DNA from: Longispora fulva | Lineage (GTDB): Bacteria; Actinomycetota; Actinomycetes; Mycobacteriales; Micromonosporaceae | Assembly (NCBI RefSeq): GCF_015751905.1 | Contig: NZ_JADOUF010000001.1 | Location: 6,200,001-6,264,000, forward strand | DNA: 64,000 nt | Direction: 5' to 3' | Shown: positions 9,676 through 17,726 of the stretch, one piece after another | Numbering within the stretch: position 1 is the stretch's first letter | How the letters are laid out: every line of letters begins with the position of its first letter | Made by a program: the position numbers and the translations under genes | Notes under the pieces: generated by a model | Databases searched by the model: none | Told to the model about the DNA's origin: nothing | Seen by the model: only the letters and a program-made list of their open reading frames with translations

Positions 9676-9682
9676 GTGAAAC
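9669..9682. other. parS centromere site (ParB binding)
   Basis: GTTTCACGTGAAAC is a perfect 14-bp palindrome identical to the core of the bacterial parS consensus (TGTTTCACGTGAAACA). ParB loads here for chromosome segregation, and such sites cluster around oriC in actinomycetes. It overlaps the start codon and spacer of the RidA gene. No parA or parB gene is in the window. Confidence 0.85.
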
Positions 9683-9771
9683 CTTCCTCGGGGGCCGACT
9701 GGACCGGACTCAGGCCGCACTCCGTCGTCGCGGGCCCGGGACCGACCATAGATCACCGGATCCGGCCGGCT

Positions 9772-10989
9772 CTATCCCCGGCGCGCCTGGTACCCCACGT
9801 ACCCGGTCACGGCGAGCACGACCACGCACGGGATGAACCAGTGCATCAGCACGCCGCCAGGCGTGCCCCCGGTCAGCACGCTGAGCACCCGGATGCCGTG
9901 GGCGAGTTTCACGCCGATCGCGATGGCGCTGACCAGCAGTCCACCGGTGAGCACCGCCGTGGTCCGGTTGACCTCGCGCAGCCCGGCGCCCACGGTGGCG
10001 GCGGCCCCGATGGCGACCGCGATGATCGACCAGAGCGCGAACCGGGGCTTGCCGCCGACGTCGAGCGTGCCCAGCAGTCCGAGGAGGGTGACGGCCGGGC
10101 CGATCATGAGCAGCGGGCGACGGATCCGGTCGGGGGCCAGCACCGCGGCCACCGCCACCACGAGCCCGACCGCCCCGGCCACGGCGAACGCCGGGCCGAT
10201 CCTGATTCCCTGCAACTGAACCGTGAGCTGGACGCTCGTGCCCACCACGACGACACCGAGCAGCGCGACCCCGGCGAGCAGCGGGCCCCGGCTGCGGATC
10301 GACGCGTAGAGGGCGTAGCCGGCGAGGGCCGCCAGTGCCAGATACAAGATCATGAGGTCGGTCGGCGTGGTCGGACGAAGGGGCTGGAGCAGCGGGCCGA
10401 CAGCCGCGAACACCGCTAGCCCGCCGAGCAGGACCAGGAGCTGACCGGCCCCCGGGTCCACCGGCCGCTTCTTCACGTTCTCGAAGGGCGACGGGACCAG
10501 GCTGGTCAGGAAGCCGAGCACGGCGATCCAGAGGAACAGCTTGTCGTTGACGTTGGCTTCCAGCCACGCGCCGGCCAGCCCGGTGCAGAAGACCGCGCCG
10601 GCCCAGCACGCGGCGAGCACTGCGGCCCTCGGCCTGCGGGTCTTGGGGAACGGGGCGACGGCATGGGTGAGAACCGCCCCGAAGGCGACTGCGGCGGCGA
10701 GGAAGGGCAGGCCGTGCACGACCAGCTGCCCGAAGAACTCGACATTCGTGTACGCGTTCCCCAGCAGCACCGCGGCGGTCACCCCGAGCCCGGCCATGAC
10801 GGCCCACCTCGCCCAGCCGCGTTTCGCCAGCCACGCGCCCGCCACGACGCCGACCAGTATCCCGATCAGCGGTTCCTTGAGCCCGTCGACCCAGCGGGTG
10901 GTCGAGGCCTGCATGATCACCCGGGTGCCGACGCTGGCCGTCGCGGCCACGGTGACGCCGAGCGCGAGGTCGGTGAGCCGCTTGTCCAT
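9772..10989 (-). CDS. polytopic membrane protein, unknown
   Basis: This protein of about 405 aa consists almost entirely of hydrophobic helices, probably 12 or more membrane spans, with short polar loops. There are no transport-family signatures I recognise. The start is the ATG at 10989 (MDKRLTDLAL). A TAGCGT box 8 nt before it suggests an almost leaderless transcript. It lies 11 nt downstream of the fructosamine-kinase-like gene in the same direction and may be co-transcribed with it. It could be a permease or an integral structural protein. Confidence 0.75.
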   Translation of the reverse strand: MDKRLTDLALGVTVAATASVGTRVIMQASTTRWVDGLKEPLIGILVGVVAGAWLAKRGWARWAVMAGLGVTAAVLLGNAYTNVEFFGQLVVHGLPFLAAAVAFGAVLTHAVAPFPKTRRPRAAVLAACWAGAVFCTGLAGAWLEANVNDKLFLWIAVLGFLTSLVPSPFENVKKRPVDPGAGQLLVLLGGLAVFAAVGPLLQPLRPTTPTDLMILYLALAALAGYALYASIRSRGPLLAGVALLGVVVVGTSVQLTVQLQGIRIGPAFAVAGAVGLVVAVAAVLAPDRIRRPLLMIGPAVTLLGLLGTLDVGGKPRFALWSIIAVAIGAAATVGAGLREVNRTTAVLTGGLLVSAIAIGVKLAHGIRVLSVLTGGTPGGVLMHWFIPCVVVLAVTGYVGYQARRG

Positions 10990-11000
10990 GGCGCCAGACG

Positions 11001-11891
11001 CTACATGTACTGGCGGGTAGCGCGCAGCACCGCGGAGCGATATTTCACGCCGAACAGTGCCGTGTGCGCGAGGAGCAGGTGCAGTTGGTGCAGTGCGATC
11101 CGGTCCCGCCAGCCGTCGGCCAGCGGCCAGGCCTCGTGGTAGCTGGCGAGGATGGTCTCCAGGTGCGGGGCCCCGCCGAACAGGAACAGCGTGGCCAGGT
11201 CGGATTCGCGGTGCCCGCCGTACGCGGCCGGGTCGACCAGCCACGGGGTGTCGTCAGCGCCCCAGATGATGTTGCCGGGCCACAGGTCGCCGTGCAGCCG
11301 CGCCGGTGGCTCGTCGGGGGCCTCGATCCAGATCCCGGCGATCCGGGCGGCGTCCGTGGGGTCGAACGCGCCGTTGTCCACGGACAGCCGCAGGTACGGC
11401 AGGATCCGGCGCTCCAGGTACCAGGGGGCCCAGTCCTCCCCCGGCGTGTTGTCCAGGGCGAGGTTGCCCAGATACCCGTCGTCGGCTGCCCCGAACGTCG
11501 GCGCGCCGGCCCTGTGGGTCGCGGCCAGCTCTCGGCCGAACCGCTCGGCCGCCGCCGGGGTCGGCTTGCCGTGCTCGATCCACTCCATCAGCAACAGCTC
11601 GTCGGTCGCGGCGATCAGCTCGGGCACCGACACCCCGGAGCCGTCCCGGAGCCAGCGCAGCCCGCGCGCCTCGGCGGCGAACAGCCCCGGCGGCGCGGAC
11701 CGCCGCTCCTCGGTGGGCGACCCGGACACGCCGCCCGGCCAGGTCTTGAGCAGCAGGTCCGTCCCGTCGTCGAGCGTGATCCGCTCCGCCGAGCAGATCG
11801 AGCCCCCCGCGACGGGGGTGGTACGCAGCCGCTGGTGCGTCATGAACGTGAGCAGCAGGTGCGGGTTCGCGCGCAGGTAGGCCAGATCCAC
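11001..11891 (-). CDS. fructosamine kinase / aminoglycoside phosphotransferase-like protein
   Basis: This kinase-fold protein of about 296 aa has the catalytic loop HGDLWPGNIIW and the metal-binding LVDPAAYGGHRESDLA segment, characteristic of fructosamine-3-kinases. Those enzymes phosphorylate ketoamines for protein deglycation. An N-terminal ATP-binding stretch with LLLKTWPGG supplies the Lys. The family's usual length is about 290 aa, which supports the GTG start at 11891. An in-frame extension upstream lacks family-like sequence. The true substrate could be another small amine or sugar. The membrane-protein gene follows 11 nt downstream. Confidence 0.85.
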   Translation of the reverse strand: MDLAYLRANPHLLLTFMTHQRLRTTPVAGGSICSAERITLDDGTDLLLKTWPGGVSGSPTEERRSAPPGLFAAEARGLRWLRDGSGVSVPELIAATDELLLMEWIEHGKPTPAAAERFGRELAATHRAGAPTFGAADDGYLGNLALDNTPGEDWAPWYLERRILPYLRLSVDNGAFDPTDAARIAGIWIEAPDEPPARLHGDLWPGNIIWGADDTPWLVDPAAYGGHRESDLATLFLFGGAPHLETILASYHEAWPLADGWRDRIALHQLHLLLAHTALFGVKYRSAVLRATRQYM

Positions 11892-11961
11892 GCCCTCATA
11901 TTGCCCCAGGGAAACCCCCGATGGGCGAATCAGGGTGGGACGCGGGTGATTCCTGAGGCGC

Positions 11962-12630
11962 TCAGCTGAGAGGTACGGCCTCGAACACGGCCGGCACCAT
12001 CTGGGACCCGTCGTCATCCCAGCGCAGCAGCTCCACCTCGGTGATCAGAACCTCGCCGAGGTGGAGCCGCCGTCGTTCGCCGACCCAGTCCACGAGGCAC
12101 GCCGGCTCGGCGATCGGCGCGGCGAAGTGCACCAGGTTCGCGTACCAGATGGCACGGCGGAATCCCGCCTCGTAGTGCCCGTCGGCGCCCAGGGCCTCGC
12201 CGAGCCGGTCCTTGAGCAGCTCGGCGGTGTCGCCGTCGGCCTCGGCGCAGGCCATCACGCTGCCCGGGGTCAGGGTCAGCCCGGTGACCTCCAGCCGGAA
12301 GGGGCGCAGGCCCACGACGGCCTTGCGGAGCGCGTCGCCGACCCGGCCGACCATGGGGTCGCTGGCCGGGACGCCGGTGCGGTACGTCTCCAGGCAGCGC
12401 AGCGTGAAGTGTGAGGAGTGGGCGTTGCCGGTGGGCCAGTGGCCGGGGCCGGCCAGGGTGAGGGCTTCCGCTGCGACCGCGGCCATCCGGGCGGCGAGGG
12501 TGGGCGAGGGGCGGACCACGACGGACAGGCCCCAGGCCGGGCCGCCGTCGACCGGCGGGGTCTCGGTGTAGTGCTGGCCGGCGAGGACGGCCGTCCGGCC
12601 CTTTTCGTAGAGATCATCAAAGAGGGTCAC
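11962..12630 (-). CDS. 2H-phosphoesterase (2'-5' RNA ligase)-like protein
   Basis: This 222-aa protein has an HSSHFTLRCLE segment near residue 92, which fits the first HxT motif of the 2H-phosphoesterase/2'-5' RNA ligase superfamily. The expected second HxT motif would be at NLVHFAAP (about residue 167), where the Thr is replaced by Ala. The domain spacing fits the fold, but one catalytic position is degenerate, so it may be a binding protein or a weak enzyme. The start is the GTG at 12630, with a TAGGCT box 8 nt upstream. It lies 70 nt upstream of the fructosamine-kinase-like gene in the same direction. Confidence 0.6.
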   Translation of the reverse strand: MTLFDDLYEKGRTAVLAGQHYTETPPVDGGPAWGLSVVVRPSPTLAARMAAVAAEALTLAGPGHWPTGNAHSSHFTLRCLETYRTGVPASDPMVGRVGDALRKAVVGLRPFRLEVTGLTLTPGSVMACAEADGDTAELLKDRLGEALGADGHYEAGFRRAIWYANLVHFAAPIAEPACLVDWVGERRRLHLGEVLITEVELLRWDDDGSQMVPAVFEAVPLS

Positions 12631-12747
12631 GGCGGGCGAGCCTACCCCGGCGGCCCGTCCGGGGACTGCCCCGAGGAGGGCCGCCGCTGCCGGAGCAGAG
12701 ACGCGGCGTAACCGTCAGATCTGTGTGATCTTCATGAAGAGCGCGCC

Positions 12748-13413
12748 CTAGAGGGGGAGGTAGCGGCCGCCGTTGACGTCCAGGGTGATGCCGGTGATGT
12801 AGCTGGCGGCGTCGCTGGCGAGGAAGACGATCGGGTCGACGATCTCGCGGAGCTCCGGCATCCGGCCGAGCGCGATCGCGTCGAGCACGTCGGATCGCTC
12901 GCGGTCGCTCAGGCCGTCGAACATGCCCTGCAGCCGGCCGGTGAGGAACAACCCGGGCGCGACGGCGTTGACCCGGATGCCGCGCGGCCCGAGGTCCCGG
13001 GCGAACTTCCTGGTCAGCCCGCCGATCGCGGCCTTGGCGGCGGCGTAGGGCGCGCCGGTCACCGGCGAGGGCTGCCGGCCGCCGATCGAGGAGCAGGTGA
13101 CGATCGCGTCCCCCGGGGACATGTGCCGGGCGGCCTCGCGCACGCAATGCAGGGTGCCCTTGACGTTGACGTCGAGAACCAGATCAAGATCGTCTTCCGT
13201 GTACTCGTCCCGCGGCGTCCCCAACGACCCCCCGGCCAGCGCGATCAGCACATTGGGTCGGAAGTCGGCCATCAGCGCGGCCACCCCCGCCCGGTCACGG
13301 ACGTCGTGTTCGGGCAGGTCGGCGGACAGGACCGTGTCACCGAGCGCCTCGAATGCCGCGCACACCGCGCGTCCGATTCCGCCGTTTCCGCCTGTGACCA
13401 GCACTTTCCGCAC
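12748..13413 (-). CDS. SDR family oxidoreductase
   Basis: This 221-aa classical SDR has TGGNGGIG (nucleotide binding), SSIGG with the catalytic Ser, YAAAKAAIGG with the Tyr and Lys, and the C-terminal LDVNGGRYLPL. In the central motif LIALAGGSLG replaces NNAG, giving an unusual LAGG form. The start is the GTG at 13413 with a strong AAGGAGGA site 7 nt upstream. Further upstream in-frame starts have no such site. It is divergent from the fused flavoprotein gene (88-nt gap), so the two may share regulation. The substrate is unknown; an aryl-CoA ring-reduction product is plausible. Confidence 0.85.
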   Translation of the reverse strand: MRKVLVTGGNGGIGRAVCAAFEALGDTVLSADLPEHDVRDRAGVAALMADFRPNVLIALAGGSLGTPRDEYTEDDLDLVLDVNVKGTLHCVREAARHMSPGDAIVTCSSIGGRQPSPVTGAPYAAAKAAIGGLTRKFARDLGPRGIRVNAVAPGLFLTGRLQGMFDGLSDRERSDVLDAIALGRMPELREIVDPIVFLASDAASYITGITLDVNGGRYLPL

Positions 13414-13465
13414 AGCCGCTCCTCCTTCGACCCGGGTCCCGCCCGATGATGTGCATGTCGCAGCG

Positions 13466-13495
13466 TTGACGATCGTCGCGAAGACAGCATAACCT
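13466..13495 (+). promoter_or_regulatory. promoter of the fused flavoprotein gene
   Basis: TTGACG (13466-13471), an 18-nt spacer and TAACCT (13490-13495) form a good sigma-70-type promoter. The GTG start is 6 nt after the -10 box, so the mRNA is probably leaderless. The palindrome GACGATCGTC (13468-13477) overlaps the -35 box and could be an operator. Confidence 0.65.
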
Positions 13496-13501
13496 CGTGG
13501 G

Positions 13502-15763
13502 GTGCGTATCGCGGTCATCGGCGGCGGCCCCGGCGGGCTCTACTTCGCCGCGCTCGCCAAACAGCTCGACCCCACCCGGGAGATCACGGTCTGGGAGCGC
13601 AACGCCCCCGACGACACCTTCGGGTTCGGTGTCGTGTTCTCCGACGAAACCCTCAGCGGCATCGAGACGGCCGACCCGGCGTTCTACGCGTCCCTGGCCA
13701 GCGAGTTCGCCCGCTGGGACGACATCGACGTGCGGTACCGGGGCGAGGTCATCACCTCCGGCGGCCACGGCTTCGCGGCGGTCAGCCGTCGCCGGCTGCT
13801 GAACCTGCTGGTCGAGCGCTGCCGGGACCTGGGCGTCGTGCTGCACCACAGCACGGAGTTCCCGGGCGACCACGCCGCCTACGACCTGGTCGTCGCCTCC
13901 GACGGCGTCCACTCCGCCACCCGCAGAGCCCTCGCCGAGGAGTTCAGGCCGAGGTACGAGACCGGCGACTGCCGCTACATCTGGCTCGGCACCGACAAGG
14001 TCTTCGACGCGTTCACGTTCGACGTGCTGGAGACCGAGTTCGGCGTGATGCAGGCGCACGCGTACCCGTACGACGCGCACGGCTCCACCCTGATCATCGA
14101 GATGCGGTCGGACGTGTGGGCCCGGGCCGGGTTCACCGACGAGAACGCGATCGAGCGGATCGGCGCACTGTTCGCCGACCTGCTCGGCGGACACAAGCTG
14201 GTCAGCAACAACTCTCGGTGGATCGACTTCACGACCGTGGCCTGCGAGCGCTGGCAGTACCAGAACGTGGTGCTGCTCGGGGACGCCGCGCACACCGCGC
14301 ACTTCTCGATCGGCTCCGGGACGAAGCTCGCCATGGAGGACGCGCTGGCCCTGGCGGCGTGCCTGGCCGAGCAGCCGGACCTGGACCTGGCGCTGACCGC
14401 GTACGAGGTGGAGCGCAAACCCGTCGTCGTCTCCACCCAGCGCGCGGCCAGGGCCAGTCTCGACTGGTTCGAGAACCTCGCCGACTACGTGGGCCAGGAG
14501 CCGCTGCGGTTCGCGTTCAACCTGCTCACCCGGTCGCGGCGGATCACGTACGACAACCTGAGGCTGCGCGATCCGGAGTTCGTGGCCCGGGTGCAGGCCA
14601 GCGGCACCCCGCCGATGTTCGAGCCGTTCCGGCTGCGCGGGCTGGAGCTGCCCAACCGGATCATCGTCTCGCCGATGGACATGTACTCGGCCGTCGACGG
14701 CATGCCCAACGACTTCCACCTGGTGCACCTCGGGGCCAGGGCCCTGGGCGGGGCCGGCCTGGTGATGACCGAGATGGTGTGCGTGTCCGAGCCGGGCCGG
14801 ATCACCCTCGGCTGCACCGGGCTGTACACCGACGAGCAGGCCGACGCCTGGGCCAGGATCGTCCGGTTCGCCCACGACAACGGGGCGCGGATCGGCGTCC
14901 AGCTGGGGCACTCCGGCCGCAAGGGCTCCACGAGGCTCATGTGGGAGGGGATGGACGAGCCGCTCCCGGAGGACAACTGGGAGGTCGTCGGCCCGTCACC
15001 GCTGCCGTACGGCCCCGGAAGCGCCGTCCCGCGCGAACTGACCAGGGCGGACCTCGACGCGATCACGGCGGAGTTCGTCACCGCCGCCGCGCGCGCCGAC
15101 CGGGCGGGCTTCGACCTGCTCGAACTGCACTGCGCGCACGGCTACCTGCTGTCGTCGTTCCTGTCCCCGCTGGCCAACCAGCGCACGGACTCCTACGGCA
15201 CCGACCGGCTGAAGTTCCCGCTCGAGGTCTTCGACGCGGTCCGCGCCGTCTGGCCGGGCGAGAAGCCGATGTCCGTCCGGATCTCCGCGACCGACTGGCA
15301 CGCCGGCGGGGTGGACGCCGACGAGGCGGTCCGGATCGCCCGGGCGTTCGCCGAGCACGGGGTGGACGCGATCGACGTGTCGACCGGACAGGTGCTCGCG
15401 GCGGAGCGGCCGGCGTACGGCCGGTCGTACCAGACGCCGTACGCCGACAAGATCCGCAACTCGGTGCCGGGGCCGGCCGTGATCGCCGTCGGAGCCATCT
15501 CGTCCTACGACGACGTGAACTCGATCCTGCTCGCGGGCCGTGCCGACCTGTGCGCGATCGGCCGGGCGCACCTCTACGACCCGCACTGGACCCTGCACGC
15601 GGCGGCGGAACAGGACCACAGGGTCACCTGGCCGGCACCCTACCGGGCGGGGAGCCGAAAGCCGCAGACCGGGCGAACCGACGGCCCGAAACCGCGTCTG
15701 GAGTTGCTGCGCGGTAACGATTCGGGCACGCGGCACCAGCGTTGGCGACCTGAAATCTCCTGA
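13502..15763 (+). CDS. bifunctional FAD monooxygenase / old-yellow-enzyme flavoprotein (salicylyl-CoA 5-hydroxylase or 2-aminobenzoyl-CoA monooxygenase/reductase type)
   Basis: This 753-aa fusion has two flavoenzyme halves. The N-terminal half (1 to about 370) is a p-hydroxybenzoate-hydroxylase-like FAD monooxygenase with GGGPGGLYFA at residues 8-17 and LLGDAAHTAHFSIGSGTKLA around 260. The C-terminal half (about 375-720) is an old yellow enzyme with PNRIIVSPMDMYS, QLGHSGRKGS, ELHCAHGYLLSSFLSP and ISATDW. This architecture is that of 2-aminobenzoyl-CoA monooxygenase/reductase and salicylyl-CoA 5-hydroxylase, which dearomatise or hydroxylate CoA-activated benzoates. No aryl-CoA ligase or thioesterase lies in the window, so the substrate is open. 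It is divergent from an SDR gene. Confidence 0.88.
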   Translation: MRIAVIGGGPGGLYFAALAKQLDPTREITVWERNAPDDTFGFGVVFSDETLSGIETADPAFYASLASEFARWDDIDVRYRGEVITSGGHGFAAVSRRRLLNLLVERCRDLGVVLHHSTEFPGDHAAYDLVVASDGVHSATRRALAEEFRPRYETGDCRYIWLGTDKVFDAFTFDVLETEFGVMQAHAYPYDAHGSTLIIEMRSDVWARAGFTDENAIERIGALFADLLGGHKLVSNNSRWIDFTTVACERWQYQNVVLLGDAAHTAHFSIGSGTKLAMEDALALAACLAEQPDLDLALTAYEVERKPVVVSTQRAARASLDWFENLADYVGQEPLRFAFNLLTRSRRITYDNLRLRDPEFVARVQASGTPPMFEPFRLRGLELPNRIIVSPMDMYSAVDGMPNDFHLVHLGARALGGAGLVMTEMVCVSEPGRITLGCTGLYTDEQADAWARIVRFAHDNGARIGVQLGHSGRKGSTRLMWEGMDEPLPEDNWEVVGPSPLPYGPGSAVPRELTRADLDAITAEFVTAAARADRAGFDLLELHCAHGYLLSSFLSPLANQRTDSYGTDRLKFPLEVFDAVRAVWPGEKPMSVRISATDWHAGGVDADEAVRIARAFAEHGVDAIDVSTGQVLAAERPAYGRSYQTPYADKIRNSVPGPAVIAVGAISSYDDVNSILLAGRADLCAIGRAHLYDPHWTLHAAAEQDHRVTWPAPYRAGSRKPQTGRTDGPKPRLELLRGNDSGTRHQRWRPEIS

Positions 15764-15803
15764 TCTGGCACTATTCCCCCTCAGACAATCATCATCATCA
15801 CCG

Positions 15804-15829
15804 CGCGGGGGATAGCCTCGCCCCCCGCG
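15804..15829 (+). terminator. GC-rich hairpin after the fused flavoprotein gene
   Basis: An 8-bp stem, CGCGGGGG (15804-15811) with CCCCCGCG (15822-15829), lies 40 nt after the stop. There is no U-tract. It may act as a terminator, or as structure in the leader of the next gene. Confidence 0.4.
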
Positions 15830-15878
15830 ATCCGGCTAAGTTGTCGCCGCTGACTGGTGTTTTCGGAGAGGGGGAATC

Positions 15879-16310
15879 GTGAACGAGCAGGCCACATTCC
15901 ACGGCTTCGCGAACCCGGTCGACCCGACCGGCGCGGAGATGCGCGAGTGGGCCTACCACCCGGACTCGGTGTCGCTCGCCGGCCTGCCGCCCGACTGGGA
16001 CCTCCTGGTCGCCCAGGACTCGCTGATCCCGACGCTCTACGAGCTGGCCGCCGACGGTCAGTGCCCGGCGCGCCGGTTCGCGCTGCACTGCCTGTACATC
16101 TACACCGCCGACGCCGTGCGCACCGACTTCCGCGCGCACCCGAAGCGCAAGCTCAAGAAGCTGATCGACCGCGCCGGCTCCGAGTCCGACGAGCAGCTGC
16201 GGATGTGGGCGGCCAACGCGCAGGCCCTGATCAACAACCCGGACCTGTTCGACTACGCCGACTGGTGCCAGGGCGGCCTGGTCCGCAAGCCCCGCCGCCT
16301 CCTGACCTGA
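15879..16310 (+). CDS. conserved hypothetical protein (143 aa)
   Basis: This soluble, helical 143-aa protein has no signal peptide. Notable segments are LPPDWDLLVAQDSLIPTLYEL and FRAHPKRKLKKLIDRA, the latter being very basic. I do not recognise a family. The start is a GTG with GAGGGGGA 4-5 nt upstream, a convincing ribosome binding site. It is convergent with the next gene, with a gap of only 20 nt. Confidence 0.7.
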   Translation: MNEQATFHGFANPVDPTGAEMREWAYHPDSVSLAGLPPDWDLLVAQDSLIPTLYELAADGQCPARRFALHCLYIYTADAVRTDFRAHPKRKLKKLIDRAGSESDEQLRMWAANAQALINNPDLFDYADWCQGGLVRKPRRLLT

Positions 16311-16330
16311 CCGGGCCGGACCTACCGGGC

Positions 16331-16735
16331 CTACTTCCACTCCCACCATCGTCCGGTGGTCTTGCCGCTGTCGTCGACCTCGTACTCGAACGCGCAGCAC
16401 AGGCCGTTGAGCCGCGCGAACCTCGACGCCCCGGTCTCGTAGACCACGCTGCCCCGGTACTGGGTCACCCCGTTGGCCTGCTGCCCCACCCCGAACGCCG
16501 TCCAGGTGAGCATGTCGCCGTCCGGGGTGCTGACCACGCCCTGGCCGTGGCCGAGGATCGTCCCGTTCGGCCGCAGCTCCGCGGTGTAGGTGCCCATGTC
16601 CATCGCCGGCGCGTCCAGCAGCGTGCCGGAAGCCTGGAACGAGATCTCCAGCGTGGGCGGTCCGCCGTTGACGGAGCGCAGGACCCGGGTACCCGTTGTC
16701 TGGCCGAATTCCTCTCCCACCAGTTCACCCAACAT
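16331..16735 (-). CDS. beta-rich hypothetical protein (lipocalin / allene-oxide-cyclase-like barrel?)
   Basis: This 134-aa protein has alternating polar and hydrophobic strands and many glycines and threonines (for example TAELRPNGTILGHGQGVV and QYRGSVVYET). It has no signal peptide or catalytic motif. The strand-rich layout resembles small calycin-like barrels in actinomycetes, but that is a guess from pattern. It ends with a Trp-rich tail (GRWWEWK). The start is the ATG at 16735. Confidence 0.6.
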   Translation of the reverse strand: MLGELVGEEFGQTTGTRVLRSVNGGPPTLEISFQASGTLLDAPAMDMGTYTAELRPNGTILGHGQGVVSTPDGDMLTWTAFGVGQQANGVTQYRGSVVYETGASRFARLNGLCCAFEYEVDDSGKTTGRWWEWK

Positions 16736-16929
16736 CGTGAGTCACCCCCCGCTCGTGGAGTCCACTGACCCTTCGACCGTAGGCCGATCCACGGAAAACA
16801 TGAGGAAAATCCACAAAATCCATGACGGGTACGCGTGGGCCAGCCACGAGAGCGGGCGAGGCCTCGAACGGCCCCGCCCGACGCCGAGTCATGACGACGT
16901 CGGCGTAACCCCCACTCCTGGGTGGGGTT

Positions 16930-16948
16930 CCGGTGCTCTAGGCACCGG
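16930..16948 (-). terminator. hairpin after the MT0933-type gene
   Basis: A perfect 7-bp stem, CCGGTGC/GCACCGG, with a 5-nt loop lies 4 nt beyond the stop of the gene at 16953. A second C/G-rich hairpin adjoins it. There is no U-tract. The rest of 16736-16929 shows no gene. Confidence 0.5.
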
Positions 16949-16952
16949 ACAT

Positions 16953-17234
16953 CTACTTGTCCTTGTTGCCCATCTTGTTGATGGCGTCCTTGGCGGTCTC
17001 GGCACCCTTGTTGATCTGGTCCGAGTACTTCCCACCAGTCTTCTCGTCCGCCATGTTGGCGCCCTTGTCGATCATCTCGCCAGCTTTGCCGGCCATGTTG
17101 CCCATGGCGCCACCGGCCTTGTCCTTCATGTCGCCGGTCTGGTCCTGGGCGTTGTCCGTAGCTTCGGCAGCCTTGTCCTTGGCGCCGCCCACCACGTCCT
17201 CGACCTTCTTCTTGATGTCGTCAAAGATGCCCAT
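16953..17234 (-). CDS. MT0933/Rv0909-like antitoxin-family protein
   Basis: This 93-aa, highly hydrophilic helical protein is rich in Lys, Asp, Gly and Met. The segment DEKTGGKYSDQINKGAET matches the signature of the MT0933 antitoxin family (PF14013 type). In Mycobacterium the Rv0909 antitoxin sits next to a toxin gene, but none of the neighbours here looks like that toxin. It may be an orphan antitoxin or a stress-related CsbD-like protein. The start is the ATG at 17234. The gene lies 81 nt downstream of hspR in the same direction. Confidence 0.7.
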   Translation of the reverse strand: MGIFDDIKKKVEDVVGGAKDKAAEATDNAQDQTGDMKDKAGGAMGNMAGKAGEMIDKGANMADEKTGGKYSDQINKGAETAKDAINKMGNKDK

Positions 17235-17315
17235 CTGCTACCCCCCTGATACCGGCTTCAGGCCGTATTGCCCGATTTGCCAGCACTCATGAGTATAACT
17301 CTGAATAGCCGGGCG

Positions 17316-17726
17316 CTACCGTGATTCCGGGGACCGTCTCGGCCGCCAGACGACCAGCGCCGTCTCGTGGCTGGGCACCACCGCCCGGCGCGCGAACCCA
17401 GGATGCAACGCCGCGAACTCCGCCGCGCGCCGCTCCGACTCGGCCAGCGCGGCCTCGGTCGCCGCCAGCCGGTGCCGCAGCTCGTCGACCAGGTTCTCCA
17501 GGTCGATGATCCGCTTGATGCCGGCGAGATTCACGCCCTCTTCCTGGCTGAGCCGCTGGACCTCGCGGAGCACGTCCACGTCCCGCGCGCTGTACCGCCG
17601 GCCACCGCCGGGCGCGCGCCCTGCCTCGACCAGCCCCAGCCGGTCGTACTGCCGGAGGGTCTGGGGGTGCATCCCCGCCAGCCGCGCCGCGACGGAGATG
17701 ATCAGGATTTTCGCATGGGCGTTCAT
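17316..17726 (-). CDS. hspR: heat-shock repressor HspR (MerR family)
   Basis: This is a MerR-type autoregulatory repressor that binds HAIR sites and uses DnaK as co-repressor. The 136-aa protein has an N-terminal winged helix ([29 protein letters not shown]) followed by RRYS and an alpha-helical C-terminal dimerisation/DnaK-sensing part (about 75-115). Its ATG overlaps the dnaJ stop (ATGA), which indicates translational coupling. It is the last gene of the dnaK-grpE-dnaJ-hspR operon, and the HAIR sites at 21332-21403 and 8473-8493 are its expected targets. Confidence 0.95.
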   Translation of the reverse strand: MNAHAKILIISVAARLAGMHPQTLRQYDRLGLVEAGRAPGGGRRYSARDVDVLREVQRLSQEEGVNLAGIKRIIDLENLVDELRHRLAATEAALAESERRAAEFAALHPGFARRAVVPSHETALVVWRPRRSPESR

